This document shows positions 44,723 through 57,108 of a DNA stretch of 64,000 bases, one piece after another. A program made the position numbers and the translations under genes. The stretch covers positions 124,001 to 188,000 of the forward strand of contig JAYKXP010000041.1 of NCBI GenBank assembly GCA_037176845.1. The letters run 5' to 3'. The stretch is from Paramarasmius palmivorus (Eukaryota > Basidiomycota > Agaricomycetes > Agaricales > Marasmiaceae). The notes under the pieces were generated by a model. It did no database searches. It saw nothing but the letters and a program-made list of their open reading frames with translations, and was not told the origin of the DNA. Within the stretch, counting starts at the first letter, position 1; each line of letters starts with the position of its first letter.

Positions 44723-47700
44723 ATGTCCACGAACGGTTCTACTTCCGGGGTATGGGGAAAGAACAGAGATCCGAGCGGCAAAGAGGGACAAGGAATAGTG
44801 TTCCAGCCAAAGGAATGGAAGGACATCCATTTACTTCCCTGGTCAAGCCCAGAATATGGACTGGGGGATGTTGAGAGACTTATAAGTTCTCTTCCAGAAG
44901 AGTTTCAAGTGAGTAACCACGAATATTAAAGCTGTGGGCCGACATTCATTCGTGCTCAGGCCGCAATGCGACGATCCTTTCAGGACATATCGAAGACATA
45001 CTCCAAGATCGGAGAACGACGGCTCTCAGTTCTAGTGGGGCACGAGATAGAACGGAAAACCGGGGGAAGACATACAGCAGTTCAGACTTTAATGAGCTAC
45101 ATAATTGCCGACAAACTGCTCTCGATACCTTCCCTACACGTCTCAGGGCCTTCTTTTCCAGTCCGAGTAGAACGGACGAGGTACAATGTTCAAGATACTC
45201 CCTTAGTGAGTAGGTGCACCTTTGCCACAGATGTCGGCTAACAAGATCAAATAAGCCTGGACTAGAAGAGTTATCCGATTGGCCAAAACTTTTGGCAGAA
45301 CGTGCGGTTGAGTTCGAGGAGCTATCGCGAACAGAGAACGTAAAGTCTTCGTGTCAAGTAGGGACGTTCACTCGGCTGTTAGCATCTATGGACACTCGTC
45401 AGCGAAAAATACGCTCACAAGTGGCTTTATTGAACATGGAAGCTGCAGCGTTTTACTTGTACGCGCTATCTCAAGTAAGTATAACATTTTTGTAGATACG
45501 GCTACCTAACTGAACGATTACAGGGGTTTTCAGACGTCCCATCAGATCTGAAAGTCTTGAAGATGCTGGTGGAGAGGTAAGTGCATTGTATAATATCCAG
45601 ATGTATTGTCCTAACCATGGTATAGGCAGGCGGACGTGGATCAACCCCTTCCCAAGTCATATAGTCCAAAAAAGATCAGGGGACCGCTACATGCTGCGAT
45701 GGCAATTTCGCCGCTGATGCTGCTTACCGGAGAGAACCTTCAAACAAGGCCAGCAACCCACGCCGTGTTGATGAAGACCTGGTATCACCTCGGCAATCAA
45801 CGACCCCTTCAGCTGAGAATGGTAGAACAAGCACTGTGGAGGGAACTTATCGAGATAGCAATACACGGAAAAACTGCTGAACAAGGACTAATGCACTTCT
45901 TCGCCGCGTTCCGAAATGTTCGACCAATAGAGGGTTGGTCTAAGGAGAGTCGACTCTTCTTCCGCCGAGATACGGGAACAAGGCTCCGCGAATTAACCCC
46001 GTTTCCGAACTATGAGGAACCCACAACTCTGCTTGAAGTAGAGGGCGCCTTTATTCAATCAATTGCGGATAATATCGACGACGAAGAGGATGGCAAGAGC
46101 CAAGAAGACGAGGACATCGGGACAGAAGCAGATGCGGGAAATGGAGAGACACAGCTTAGTGAGACGACCGTTGTAATAAAACTGCACACGAACTTATATC
46201 TGTCAATGTAGGTGACGCCAACGTCGTAGAGTCGGACCAAGTAGGAAATCCTTCTCAATGCGATGCCGATAACGACCGCATTGAAAGTAACGAGCAAAAG
46301 ATTCGAGAAAACGACCTAGAAGTACGTGACGACGAAACGAGTCGCGAGGAATGCTCTGTACCCGATGTACAAGCCGATCACAGTAGGGAGAGTAGCCCTT
46401 CGGGGGCCGAGACCGAAGATGATAGTGGAGAGTCTGAAGTTAGCCAAGGAGACGTGCCTTCGGGCACGGACGATGATATGCATGTGGACGATGAAAATCC
46501 GAAGACTATAGATGAAAACGAAGAAGAGGGCGAATCGGAACTTGGAGGGGACGGAGACGGCAGGAGAAGCGTTGAAGACCACTTAGACAGCGAGGAACAA
46601 CCGGAGGAAGATATTTCGAAGAAAGGGAACAAGAAAAAGAAAAAAACTAAGGAGGATAGCGACCGCGACGATACGGCTCAAGAGGACCAAGACGAGAACC
46701 ACGAGGGTACAGACGACAGCGCAGAGGGTCAGGAAGAGAAAGAGGACGAGGTGACATTACCGCCGCTCGCTGATCACACAGACAGACAGGTGAATCAAAT
46801 TTCCACTTAAGGAAGATATAGTAGTTAAAACATATCGCAGGTCTACACAGGCCCCACTTATGTGATACCATCCGTATCAGGCCATGGCAATGTTGTTTAT
46901 ACTCCGAGAAGATATGACCCACAAGATCTGGAAGATTTCGAAAACTTGATAACGGCGGGCGCTTCACAATGCCATCAGCTTTCGCGTCCGTTTAAAGGGA
47001 CCGCCGCTGCAGCTAGCCAAAGCGACGCAAAAACTCTTTTAGAGGAGCAATTTGCCCCTTTCATTCACGTATTGGTGATGCAGCACGCTTCTGTAGGAAA
47101 CATAACACCCTCAACGCTGCAATCTATCTTCGCAAGTCGCCCGTTGGTCATCGTGAACGCTTCCCACCATTTAGACCAACGCAGTGTGTCGGAGATAGCG
47201 GAGTCGTTGGGTAATCTATTCAGTTATAGAACGGTACATGGTAAGTCCGATCCATTCCATAGCTGCATGTCGCTGACATATACCCAGACCTCACTTTAGT
47301 TGGTGTTTCAGAAGATGCAGATTTCGTGCATCGCAAAGGGAGATTAATAGACGTCGTCAGAGAACTACAGCGCAAGGACCCTCGTCCTTTGAACGTACTG
47401 GCGTTGCCGGGTTCAGGAAAGGGCGATTGGGTACGCTGGGGACTTTCGACGGACGACGTTGCGTACAGACATTGCATAGGAATGCGCGGTGGAAGGAACA
47501 TACCCCGGAATCTTTTTCCAGAGGAGCTTTCATGGCACCTTCTTGCTACTGGCGATGCATTTCATACAGCGCATGTGGACGCCTGCGGCTTTGCGACGGT
47601 GATCACCGTCGATAAGGGTAGCAAGATAATATTCATTTTGACGCCAGAAGACTCCACCGATTGGAGTGTAGCTGCGTCTCTTGAATTCTTTCGCGGTCTT

Positions 47701-48805
47701 TGTTTGAACGGCAGTAATTCTGTTGGATGGAAAATTACACCCATCTTACTACAACCAGGCGATTCCATGTAAGTTACTAAAGCGTCTCTGTCCGCTTTTG
47801 AAATAACTGACGTCGAATGACAGCGTCATGCCACCTATGACGGTTCACTACGTGGTCAGTCCTGAACCGGCCATATGTCACGGTGGTCATTTTTATTCCA
47901 TGAGCACGCTCCGCCGTACTTGTTGGGCACTTCTACACATGGTTCATCGTTCAGAAAGCTTCACCAATACATCACATCCATGTCACCGGAGAATGTTAGC
48001 TACCATCATGGACTATTGGTGGGACGTCATCGTGAACGAAAGTGACTGGTATGTCGCTAAATGTCTCTCTGGTGAGAATATCACAAATTTTCCTAATCTC
48101 TTCACCTTCTCTGGAATCATGGATTTCGTTTACTTGTTCGCTATTCTCCGCTTCGGGAGTGCTCTCTGGGAGGAAAGATACCGGCGACCCGTGCAAATCC
48201 CGAAGATCGACATACAAGCCTTTGCAGTGGCACAGCAACATGCAAAGGAGGTTCTAGCATGGATGGGGGAGTTATCATGGAGCGTTTACCTCGTCTGTAA
48301 GGAAGGAGTGCGGCCGGACATTCGCGTTCCTTTGAAAGACATCGTCCACTCCGTCCTCGCACAGCAAGCGTGTACGCTATTGCAGCAGTCGAGGGAGTGT
48401 AAGATGCCATGCTACAGGGAGGTCAAAAATGCCTTAAAAAAGGAAATGGGCCGGGACACCGGCGGCCTATGGGCCACCATTGAAGAAGCAGATACAGCCA
48501 CAACCGTGTTCTCGATCGGCGTCTTTCAGCATCGTCCTGAACACAACGAATCTTATCAATGGGCTCAAGAATCCCCGAAGGAAGGGTATCATTATGCAGT
48601 GCTGGATGTTCATGAAAACCCAGTCGAGCCTGGGTCATACGACGAGGAGAGTTCAGGTGCGAACAAGGATGCGCGCACCCATCTTCATGACGAGAGTAAC
48701 ATTCAAGATGTCTCGCCCACGCTCGGAGGACGTCAGCATCTCAAACGGAAACGGAACATAAAGGACGATGGGACAGCAATCCGCAAAGTACACAGGCTAC
48801 AATAA
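44723..48805 (+). CDS. Large JmjC-like domain protein with acidic linker
   Basis: Nine exons (44723-44908, 44960-45205, 45256-45474, 45524-45576, 45626-46158, 46212-46789, 46841-47240, 47288-47768, 47824-48805) join in phase to 1225 residues. Residues about 1-410 are a helical region of unknown type. About 410-605 is a strongly acidic, low-complexity linker with one lysine run. Residues about 740-960 form a JmjC-like cupin: HVDACG (His834, Asp836) and PPMTVHYVVS (His907) match the Fe(II)-binding His-x-Asp...His triad, with CHGGHFYSM following. The C-terminus has a basic KRKRN cluster. The expected chemistry is Fe(II)/2-oxoglutarate oxygenation, perhaps of histone or nucleic acid. It is the first gene of the accessory region that ends in a Helitron. 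Confidence 0.78.
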
Positions 48806-50020
48806 TGACCATCTCTATTATCAGAACTTTAGTATATCTTTTATATCCTTAACTATATCTACTAGTATTTCAGTGACCTTCATGTTAATAAGTAAAATCA
48901 AATTAATTCAGTTACCTACTGCGGAGTCACAGCGAACTGCAGTGCTGTCACGCTGTGAACCTCAACCTTTCGCGAAGTTCGACAATGTTGCGGTCGCCTC
49001 TCTTGCCACAACCTCAGATCACCTCAATGTGCTGCATGCTATTGATAGGTTCGTAGAACAGCGACGGAAATCACGGATAGTCAAGAACTGTTACAGGAGA
49101 ATCGTTGAAAGACAGAATAAAGGACAGCAGTTTCACGGAGCGTTCAGGTTTGTAACATAGCAAGGTATCTACGCATCGCTCATTGACAACGCCTAGATCA
49201 CTGGGGAGTGGACAAGCAGTCACAATTTATCGTGTCTCTCTTTGATAATCTCCCTGTACCACCGCTTATCTTCTGTGAGGAAATTCTGAGAATCCGTAGG
49301 TGCGACTGACCTCTTCATTACTAGCTGCCAGTCGGGACCCCAAAACTGGCCTTACGATGAGAATATGTATCGATGGCAAGGAAAGAATCCGCGCAATTCT
49401 GAGGTGAGGAGTGTCTTCAATGTTCACATTTGACTCCTGTTAAATGCCTTACCCCTATTTAGGTTCTATCTGGGTGAAGTAAGTGCATGGTGTGGTTACG
49501 TTCGCGCTGCTTAGCGATGCTTCATTTTAGATCCCTTGTGAGTACGTTTATCGTCCCAATGCGGTCCGTGCTCATTCGGTACCAACTAGACGAAGATCCG
49601 TGTGTAGATTGATATTAGAACAATTATCAACCCTGATGCAGCGGCGTAGTAACACCCGAACAAAATTCTGGTACAGAAACAACACACCTGAAGACGAACA
49701 ACCAAACGAAACTATTGCTGCCGTGTTCTTTGCTACGTCTCTTCCGTGCATAGAATACTGGAATCTTATTCCGGAGCAAGAAGCTATCCTATCTTCTGTA
49801 GGTTCACTTAGCAGTATTTCAGTAAAATTTACTTAATCTTATCAGCATATGGGAGTAACAGCGACATAGCGCTCCGTGTCATCTGGTAGTATACGATGTT
49901 GTACAATTCTAGCGAGTCGATATGACAGGCATACCGCCATACTGAGCGCCTTTTCGCCAGGACCGCATTGCATGTCAACGCTGAACGTCTACGTCACGGA
50001 CAACACAGTAGCTAATGTAA
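48806..50020 (+). other. Gap with possible DUF262-like relic
   Basis: Most of this gap holds nothing recognisable. Near 48930-49290 plus-strand text reads like protein (VVERQNKG-type segment near 49100, then VDKQSQFIVSLFDNLPVPPL near 49215), which resembles the start of DUF262/ParB-like domains. The intervening intron does not keep phase and the characteristic DGxQR motif is not found, so this is at most a broken remnant. Confidence 0.22.
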
Positions 50021-51029
50021 TCAAGTCCCTGCCACTATCAAAGGGTCAAGGCCGTGTGCTGGGAACAATATGTTCACACTCCCAAGCTCCAGCCGAAGGT
50101 TCTAAGGACAGAAAGAATGAGCAACAATATAGGTTCTTCTGAGCCATCTTGCTTACATAGGTCGATCTGCCGTCAACAGTGCCCCATTGTCGAAACATTC
50201 TGACGCTGCCCACTATCAAAGCTGAGGGAGCTATGTCCTGAGTACTCTTCAACTTCCCTCGATAAACCACCTGAAGAAATGCCATCAACGGAAATCGATT
50301 ACAAAACAAAAACGCGTACCCTAGTCCTCTCCGTGACGAATACGGTGATTCTGTTCGTACCCAAGACTGAGTTGGCTGGGCTCTGCAGCGACAACATCAG
50401 CCACGTTATTCATGGACTAAAGGACGAGGCTCACCGTCTGCCAGACAGAACTTCTTGCACTTAGCTGCGCCAAGGACTCGCATTGTGCCTCAAAGAGGGT
50501 AGTAAAGTCAAAGCGAAAAGTATTAGATAAGGGTCGAGTGGCGAGGTCCAGATCCGGAGAACACAGTTGAACTTTGAAGAGCGTGTTGGTCCTAGGAATC
50601 TATCGTAACAGGAACGGCTGATTAACTGATGAAACGGACAGCATAGCCAGTCACTCACTTCGTTTCGACTGAAGGATCCATCTCCAAGTCCGTCGACCCA
50701 TTCGACACTCCCAAGGACAGAGATGGGGAGATAGTCAAATGTGGGAACTAGTATCTCCTCAACGACGCTGTAGCCCGCAGGAAGATCTCGAGATGTACAA
50801 ACGACATATCGAAGGGGAGTGTGATGGTCAATGTACGAGAGGTAGCGGTTTCGTTGGCGAAGGGTCGCTGTGAGACGACGCGAATCAATGTGAGATATCA
50901 GGAAAGCCATGCAGCAGGGGAAGTCGAGCTCACCAGTCTTATAAGTGTACAGAAAAATGGACGTGACCGAGCCAGAACTGCGGACGTCACGAATCAGACA
51001 GCACGTGAAACTCACCCTAGCAGGACCAT
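50021..51029 (-). CDS. Unknown protein, six exons, divergent from the exonuclease gene
   Basis: Six exons on the minus strand (51016-51029, 50659-50977, 50435-50599, 50320-50382, 50157-50270, 50021-50101) join in phase to 251 residues. The first exon is only 14 nt. Text such as RYLSYIDHHTPLRYVVCTSR, VPTFDYLPISVLGSVEWVDG, LSNTFRFDFTTLFEAQCESL and NILFPAHGLDPLIVAGT looks like a compact globular protein with no signal peptide or membrane segment. No family is recognised. Its start codon is 72 bp from that of the DEDDy exonuclease on the other strand, so the two probably share a bidirectional promoter. Confidence rests on six consecutive phase-compatible junctions. Confidence 0.55.
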
Positions 51030-51101
51030 ATCACGCCGGAGACGCGCCGCAGTCCTTCACGCCCCTAAAAGACGCACGGTTTTCGAGCTATGTACCTAAT
51101 T

Positions 51102-52247
51102 ATGGCATCTTTCACAACACCCAACGTATTCGTACTCTCTTCTTTGAACGAGGCAAATGACGTTCTGGAAAGCTGCCTGCCAAGCACATCGACTCTCACT
51201 CATGTTGGCTTCGACATGGAATGGCAACCAAAAACGACCAAGACCGAAATGGAACGTCCAGTGGCATTGGTTCAGATAGGGACAGAGGACAAGGTCTGTC
51301 TCGTCCACCTTTCTGCCATCGGAGGTGAGGTCGATTTTCTGATAAGGTGAAGAATCGATCCGCCAACGTCAAATGTAGCTGTCCCGGAGCGCTTGAAGTT
51401 CATCCTGGAGAATCCGTTCGTGTTGAAAACTGGTGTAGGGATTCAAAGTGAGTCAGCAGAATCACTTAGTCATTATGAATCTGACAAAAGTGTCAACAGG
51501 AGACGCAAAGAAACTGTATTGCGACTGGGGCATCTCGATGACATCGTGTGTCGACCTCTCCTTGCTAGCTAAATGCACGGACCACCTTATATTCAAATTG
51601 GGCGTCGGAAGGCATGGCACGGGCGAGAACGATGACCAAGACAGGTTGGCGACTAGGTGAGGAAATACAAATGAGCCTATCAACTATTTTATAACGGGCA
51701 GCGTAGGGAACGGACCTTCAAGGGGCACTACAAAGAATCCGTCGGTCTGCAGCGCCTCGTAGAGGTGTACCACGACGTGAAGTTGGAGAAGGGGAAAATC
51801 ACCACGAGCAACTGGGAAGATCCGTCTCTGTCGGAAAAACAGATGCAGTGTGAGGCAGCAGCTACTGGCTTCTCTCCTGTTAATGACCTGTAAACAGACG
51901 CCGCAAAAGATGCCTTCGCTGGCTTTTTGCTGTTCAACGACCTGGTCAACGACCTGAAGAACGTCCCAGACAGTTTCAGACATCTCTGTCCAAAGTGGAA
52001 ATATTTCTCTTTTGATTGTATTGGCGGACGGTATTGGGAGCCATTGAAAGCCGGAGACAGGGATATTTTGTGTTGGAATTTTGGGGAAGTACCCCGATTA
52101 CTGAATGCCCAAGACGTCCAGCGATACTTGCAAAGGACGACAGAAATGCCGATATCATTTCCCCTACTAAAAGAATGGGTTGTTGAGAACGCGGAGTACG
52201 ATAGTGGCGAAACGAAGGAAGGCGACTCTACAGAGCCGAGTATTTAG
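51102..52247 (+). CDS. DEDDy 3'-5' exonuclease (Werner/RNase D-type)
   Basis: Five exons (51102-51324, 51379-51447, 51500-51656, 51707-51849, 51898-52247) encode 313 residues. The three exonuclease motifs are complete: FDMEW (Asp38, Glu40), GVGIQRDAKKL (Asp99) and QYAAKDA (Tyr198 to Asp202), the Y-x3-D form that defines the DEDDy group. The fold is the stand-alone Werner-exonuclease type found in many fungal accessory genomes; it removes nucleotides from 3' ends of DNA or RNA using two metal ions. There is no helicase or HRDC part. A C-terminal extension of about 90 residues (FGEVPRLLNAQDVQRYL) has no recognised domain. It is divergent from an unknown gene with 72 bp between start codons. Confidence 0.87.
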
Positions 52248-53000
52248 CAAGGTACCACAAAGTAACCCCAGCTATATAGGCAATTGTAGCCGGTACGCGG
52301 TGTGTAGAATGCATGAAGTTGTGGATGAACCGAATCGTGTATAATGTTTAGTCGACTATATCTGCAGCAGTTTCACTACCACAGAACGTATCTAAGACAG
52401 GAGACATAGGTCGATAGCCTTCGTTGGCCGTAAGAGAGATGTGGGGGTATTCAAGTTGGACAATAAGCTACTGGCATATCATTAAAAACTTAGAGAACGA
52501 TGATCAACAGCTATGAACTGACCGGTACCTGAACAGAGTTCCTACCCAGAACGCGGGATATGAACAAAGGACACTGTTGCACTGGGGCCTACATCGGATA
52601 AGCTGGGAGTGTGTGACGGTGACAGGCAAGTACTGATTGAGAAAGACAAACGAAAGTGCCGAAATGCCGAAGCCCCGCGCGGCAAAACGCACTTGTGCCA
52701 ATCTTACAATGAACTAAAGACTACGGTCCATGCCTGTCAGGACGCCCCAGTACACATCAGCCGGCCAAGGCAATCGAGTATTGTCAAGCGTTAAATGCAC
52801 ATAAAGATAGAAGACTACTTTAGACGACGTATATAAGCACTTGACTACTACGTTGAAAGGAAAGGAAAGGAAACGGGAGGAGACGACCGCTGGAAAAGGG
52901 GGGATATAGTCAAGAAGTAATACAGGGACATCGAAGCGGATGAGCGAGGGGAACCCTAAAGTAGATGTCCAATCGAATGTGCACAGGTGAAAATCGAAAG
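52248..53000. other. Intergenic, nothing recognised
   Basis: Region between the convergent 3' ends of the exonuclease and F-box genes. No coding region, repeat or RNA is seen. Confidence 0.4.
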
Positions 53001-54172
53001 CTACTGGATTCGCTGCAAGGCAGTACTCTGTAAACTCGTACCTACCAAACCATCTTTTTCGTTGATCTGGAACGTGTTCAAGGCATCCTCCCACAATTCC
53101 GTCCACGAAGTCGCTGTTTCGTATACCATAACAATCGGTTTGAGGTGTTCCACTGTCTCGACCGCGGGGAAGTAGTCCGCAAAGAAGTAAGGCCTCGATT
53201 GGCTAGCGAAAAGCATCCGAGGATGACACGACATAGACGGGGGAGGAAAGGGAGCAAAAGTGGGACTGTTCGCTGCCCAATAGTAATGCATGATGACGAC
53301 GAACCCTTCGATCCAATCAGGCACTACAAACTGCTCCAGATAATCGATGTAGTGTATTACCGCGTCTGGCTGAAACGACATGCTTATTTGCCGAAGGGCA
53401 GGCAAGGAAGCGAGGAAATTCGTCCAAGGGGAATCAGTAACGACCTCCTCCTCATCGATGTGTATCCACAATCTGACGAGGTTCCTCCACGAGGGAGCAA
53501 CGTCGGAGAGCCCAAGACTGAAGGGATCTCGCAGGTTGCCGCCTCTGCCAAGAAAGTTAGAGCAAATGTCAATGTATACTTTGACAGTGCTTGGGTTGTC
53601 GAGTACGAGGCTGTACGGCCCGTCGAGAAAATTGACGGAGGGAAAATCGGTGGTCCTGATGCAATAAAACACCGTAGGATGGATGTGGTATGCTCTGACG
53701 ATAAGGTGTCGTAGGTAGGGAGCCGCATTCTTGATGATCTCGACCTGCCAAGCAGCGACGTCCGCCTTAGATTGCACGATCCGTGATCGAACGGCAACGG
53801 TGGTTCCGTAAGGGTACATGTCGGGGAAGACAAACTCGAGCTTTCGCATGTAAGCAGCGAGTTCAGGTAGCCTCCGTAGGGCCCAACACAACGAGCGTAG
53901 GGCGTTAAATGTCTGTACCCTTACGTATCGATATAGGTACAGGTATAAGCTGCGAACGATATTAGTTGAATAGGCCCAGTAGCATCGAATGTGACATACC
54001 TTTTGGTAAGACAATGATTCACGAGGAGAAGCCGTACCACTTCGCCTGCAGGTGCTCGACGTAGGCACTTATCGAAGATGATGATAAGAACTTCCAGAGG
54101 GAGTCTGCCTCGAGCAGGTCGAACCTTGCGTTCCACGACAGCTTGGGTTAGAATAGTATCGGAGGTGGCCAT
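53001..54172 (-). CDS. F-box domain protein
   Basis: Two exons (54000-54172, 53001-53949) encode 373 residues. The F-box is in the first exon (RGRLPLEVLIIIFDKCLRR, residues about 20-38). The rest resembles the uncharacterised C-terminal part of mushroom F-box proteins: LRSLCWALRRLPELAAYMRK, SWRNLVRLWIHIDEEEVVTD and ETATSWTELWEDALNTF. Such proteins are expected to be substrate receptors of SCF ubiquitin ligases in nucleus or cytosol; the target is unknown. The start at MATSD is chosen because it follows a TATA-like AAAAGCGATCC...TATATG region and fits family length; an upstream in-frame ATG at 54229 also exists. It is followed upstream by two BTB genes on the same strand. Confidence 0.78.
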
Positions 54173-54467
54173 GATGAAAATCGCAGTAGTGGGATCGCTT
54201 TTATATGCGCTCCTACTGGAACGTGACATTTCACGAGACAGCCCGTGATCTTCAGAATATGAAAACGGAGTTTTGGAGATCGTCCGTAGTCAAAGCGTGT
54301 GTTTATCGGCTCGCTCGGAGGTCACGAATGCTGCGCGTACATAACTCATGTGGTTTCTGTAAGGATGGAGCAATCGTAGCATACAGATACAAGTGTAGGC
54401 CAACGCAGGATTAAGCGTAGGCCCAGCTAGTAATACGTTGCTATTTCTCTGGAGTATTGCTACAGTT

Positions 54468-55140
54468 TTACGCTCTGAAAGGAGCACCTGTGGAACAGGC
54501 GCCTCAGAACTTGAAATTGATGAAACGGACGAAGACTCACCGCTGAACAAAAGCGGGACAAACGCCGGTATTTTAACGTGGAGAGCTCGTTGAACAGCAA
54601 CCACAAGCTCGGGAATCTCCCAATAAACAAGGACTTGGACGACTTCGAGTACATGAACCATTCCTGGAACGTAGATGAGATTTCCGGAAGCCACAGAGGC
54701 GCAGAGCTCGTTTGCTACACGGTCTGGAGCGTCGATATGATAGAGTAGGTCTACAGGAAGATAAACACAACATCTCCCTCCAAAAGAGTGTACTCACCTA
54801 GAACCGACGAGATGACTTGTTCACTCGCGTATGGGACGCTAACTTCACAGTGGTTCCAAGAAGCGGACACCTTGCTGAGTTGCCTGTCGAAGGATCTTCT
54901 GAACGTAGGACTAGCCGTGCGCAATAGCGAAATACTCGACGGGAAGTGTCTTTTCCCTTGGTGGTCAACAAGCGACACGTCGGGCGAGTCCATCCTCCTG
55001 CGCCTATAATCGTCCATCACACCAGGTGCGGTGAGTTTGGCCATAACAACAGCCCTTCTGTTTGTTGTAGCCACTGAGATGTCGTCATTGCGAACAGGAC
55101 TATTAAGTAGTGGTTCAGGAGTCGAGGTTGGGTTAGACAT
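54468..55140 (-). CDS. BTB/POZ domain protein 1
   Basis: Three exons (54798-55140, 54541-54750, 54468-54487) encode 190 residues. A BTB fold begins near residue 50: DSPDVSLVDHQGKRHFPSSI, then SLLRTASPTFRRSF and VSVPYASEQVISSVL, followed by a helical part with NELCASVASGNLIYVPGMVH and YWEIPELVVAVQRALHVKI. The final exon codes only six residues. Its exon phases equal those of BTB protein 2 (both introns phase 1), so the two are tandem paralogues. BTB domains dimerise and act as adaptors for Cullin-3 ligases or transcription complexes; mushroom genomes hold hundreds of such short BTB genes with unknown partners. Confidence 0.7.
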
Positions 55141-55490
55141 GGATGCGAGAGCTCGATAGTTTGTGGAAACAGATGGAAACAGTTAAAGTGTTCGATACCC
55201 ATTGTCGTCAGGGTCACAAGAGCTGCCAAATAATGCGGATTAGGGCCCCGACCGCGGCAAAATCTCAGATACATTCTCGATCTGAGAGATAGAGCCGACG
55301 GCCATCCTGAGTGGTCCGTCTCTCTGATCGAGCTTGGGCGTATGATACTAGTTAATCCCACAGGCCGCAGTAAGCCTCGCACAAAGGACGCCTATTCAAC
55401 CGATATCGAGTCTTAAACTACAAGACGTACTCTTCCGACATCTCGTCGGCTAACACGACATGGAAGGCAACCTAATTGACATGTCTTGTA

Positions 55491-56136
55491 CTATTTCGCT
55501 AGATATCGAGTGCACGCATGGATTATCATTTGGAACTGGTGCTGAGAAGCATTTGCAAAGACTGCGGGACGAAGTGAATACAGACAAACCAAACTTCTGA
55601 GTACGACTCACTCGGGAAAACTGTCGAGGTGCAAATGATAGAAAGGATGGTATCCACCAATAGAGGCACGATAGCCGGTATTTCCCAGCGTATCGCGAGC
55701 GTGAGGATTTTGAAGAGTACATTAACGCCATCGGTGACCTCTCCTACATCGCAACCGGCCACACAAGGCCTAACAAGACTTGTTATGACGTTCCGGGGGT
55801 CATCTACAGCATAGAGCAGCGCTGACGTGCCATGTTTGTGAGAAGCGGTTTAGCAAAGGGACGAAGCAACACACCTAACAGACCATGTACCGTTCGTGGA
55901 TCTGCATAGCTCACGCTGATGGTATAACGATTGTCCGTGGAGGGAACAGTGTCGAAGTAGTACGAAAGGTACCGGCTGGTAGAAGCGAGGAGAACCCTAT
56001 GCGCTCCAAGTGTCTGTGGTTCATTGGGAAAGACAAATTTGACGTCTTGTGTCCCTTCGTACCACAAGAGAACGCGATAGAGATCCATATATCCGTGCCA
56101 GTAGACTTCGCGCTGAGAGAAAGTTGCTGGTGCCAT
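55491..56136 (-). CDS. BTB/POZ domain protein 2
   Basis: Three exons (55875-56136, 55612-55803, 55491-55561) encode 174 residues. The BTB fold starts near residue 25 with QDVKFVFPNEPQTLGAHRVL, then LASTSRYLSYYFD and YTISVSYADPRTVHGLLD. The helical second part contains CDVGEVTDGVNVLFKIL and IRWEIPAIVPLLVDTILSI, matching the YWEIPELVV region of BTB protein 1. The start at MAPATF is preferred over an upstream in-frame ATG at 56178 because it lies nearer the domain. A diverged direct repeat fills its upstream region. Function as for other short BTB adaptors; partner unknown. Confidence 0.68.
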
Positions 56137-56164
56137 CGTTTGCGGTGGGGAAATCAGAAATGGT

Positions 56165-56985
56165 GGCGTCCTTTCCAACGTTTCTCGTAGGTTTCAGCTC
56201 AAAATCATTCGAAAAAGACACATGACGAATCGTGGAAGCCTATAGAACGCGGACAACCGCGCTGAGGCCGTTCCGCAGCGCTATCAATTCACAGAGCTGA
56301 GAGCGGATGTATATATCTCGGAAGTTGCACTTCTAAGACCTTTCATCGGGACCGTGATGGAAGTGAAAGAGAAAAAAAGTTTGACCTAAAACGGAAAGAT
56401 CTTGGCGCATGACTTCTAACCCTAATTCCGAACCCTAAGGATATATAGCAACGCAATGGGCATGTAGCGACACAACAAAGTTCGGCTGAAAAGGTCGATT
56501 GGATGCATATAAATACATGAACCTGATTACCTACTAGCATTTGAAGCGAAGGTTCGAAAACATCATCATGAGCGAAAGGCTCAACGTGGGGAATTCAGAA
56601 ACAAACGTGACCCTTTCCGACAACTGTCGTTGTTTCAAGCTCAATCTAAAGACGATCGAGAAAAAACACACATGATAAGCCATAGAACCGCATAGAACGA
56701 AGGAAACGATGCTGAATCCGATCCGCAGCTCCACCCCCTCACAAATCTGTGGGCGGATGTGCCAGTGAGGTCTAGGTGCCAGATAATACAGGCTTATCGC
56801 ATGTCCCGGGACTTGCACTCCTGAGACCTTCCTTAAAGACTCTGCTACAGGTTCGGAAGGAAAGGAACATCCGACCAAAACGGACAAAATCCCGATGCCT
56901 GGTATCTACCCTAGTTCCAAACCCTAAGGAGTAATTAGCCGTGCAAAAACCGAGGGCACAAAACAATGTTCAGTACGAATCATTC
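56165..56985. repeat. Diverged direct repeat with telomere-like motif
   Basis: Two related units, about 56178-56500 and 56625-56985, share blocks in the same order: TTTCAGCTCAA / TTTCAAGCTCAA, AAAAAGACACATGA / AAAAAACACACATGA, AGCCTATAGAAC / AGCCATAGAAC, GCGGATGT, AAGTTGCACTTCTAAGACCTT / GGACTTGCACTCCTGAGACCTT, CTAAAACGG / CCAAAACGG and CTAATTCCGAACCCTAAGGA / CTAGTTCCAAACCCTAAGGA. The last block contains AACCCTAA, which resembles the fungal telomere unit, but only once per copy. No coding region is seen between 56137 and 57108. Confidence 0.55.
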
Positions 56986-57108
56986 ATTCAATGCCACATG
57001 TAGATACACGAAGCCGATGTACAAGTGGTTCTGCAATACAACATACACTACCGAAACACGATTCTGTACGAAATAAGAGAGTCGACCATTCCCCAACACC
57101 CGATAGAC

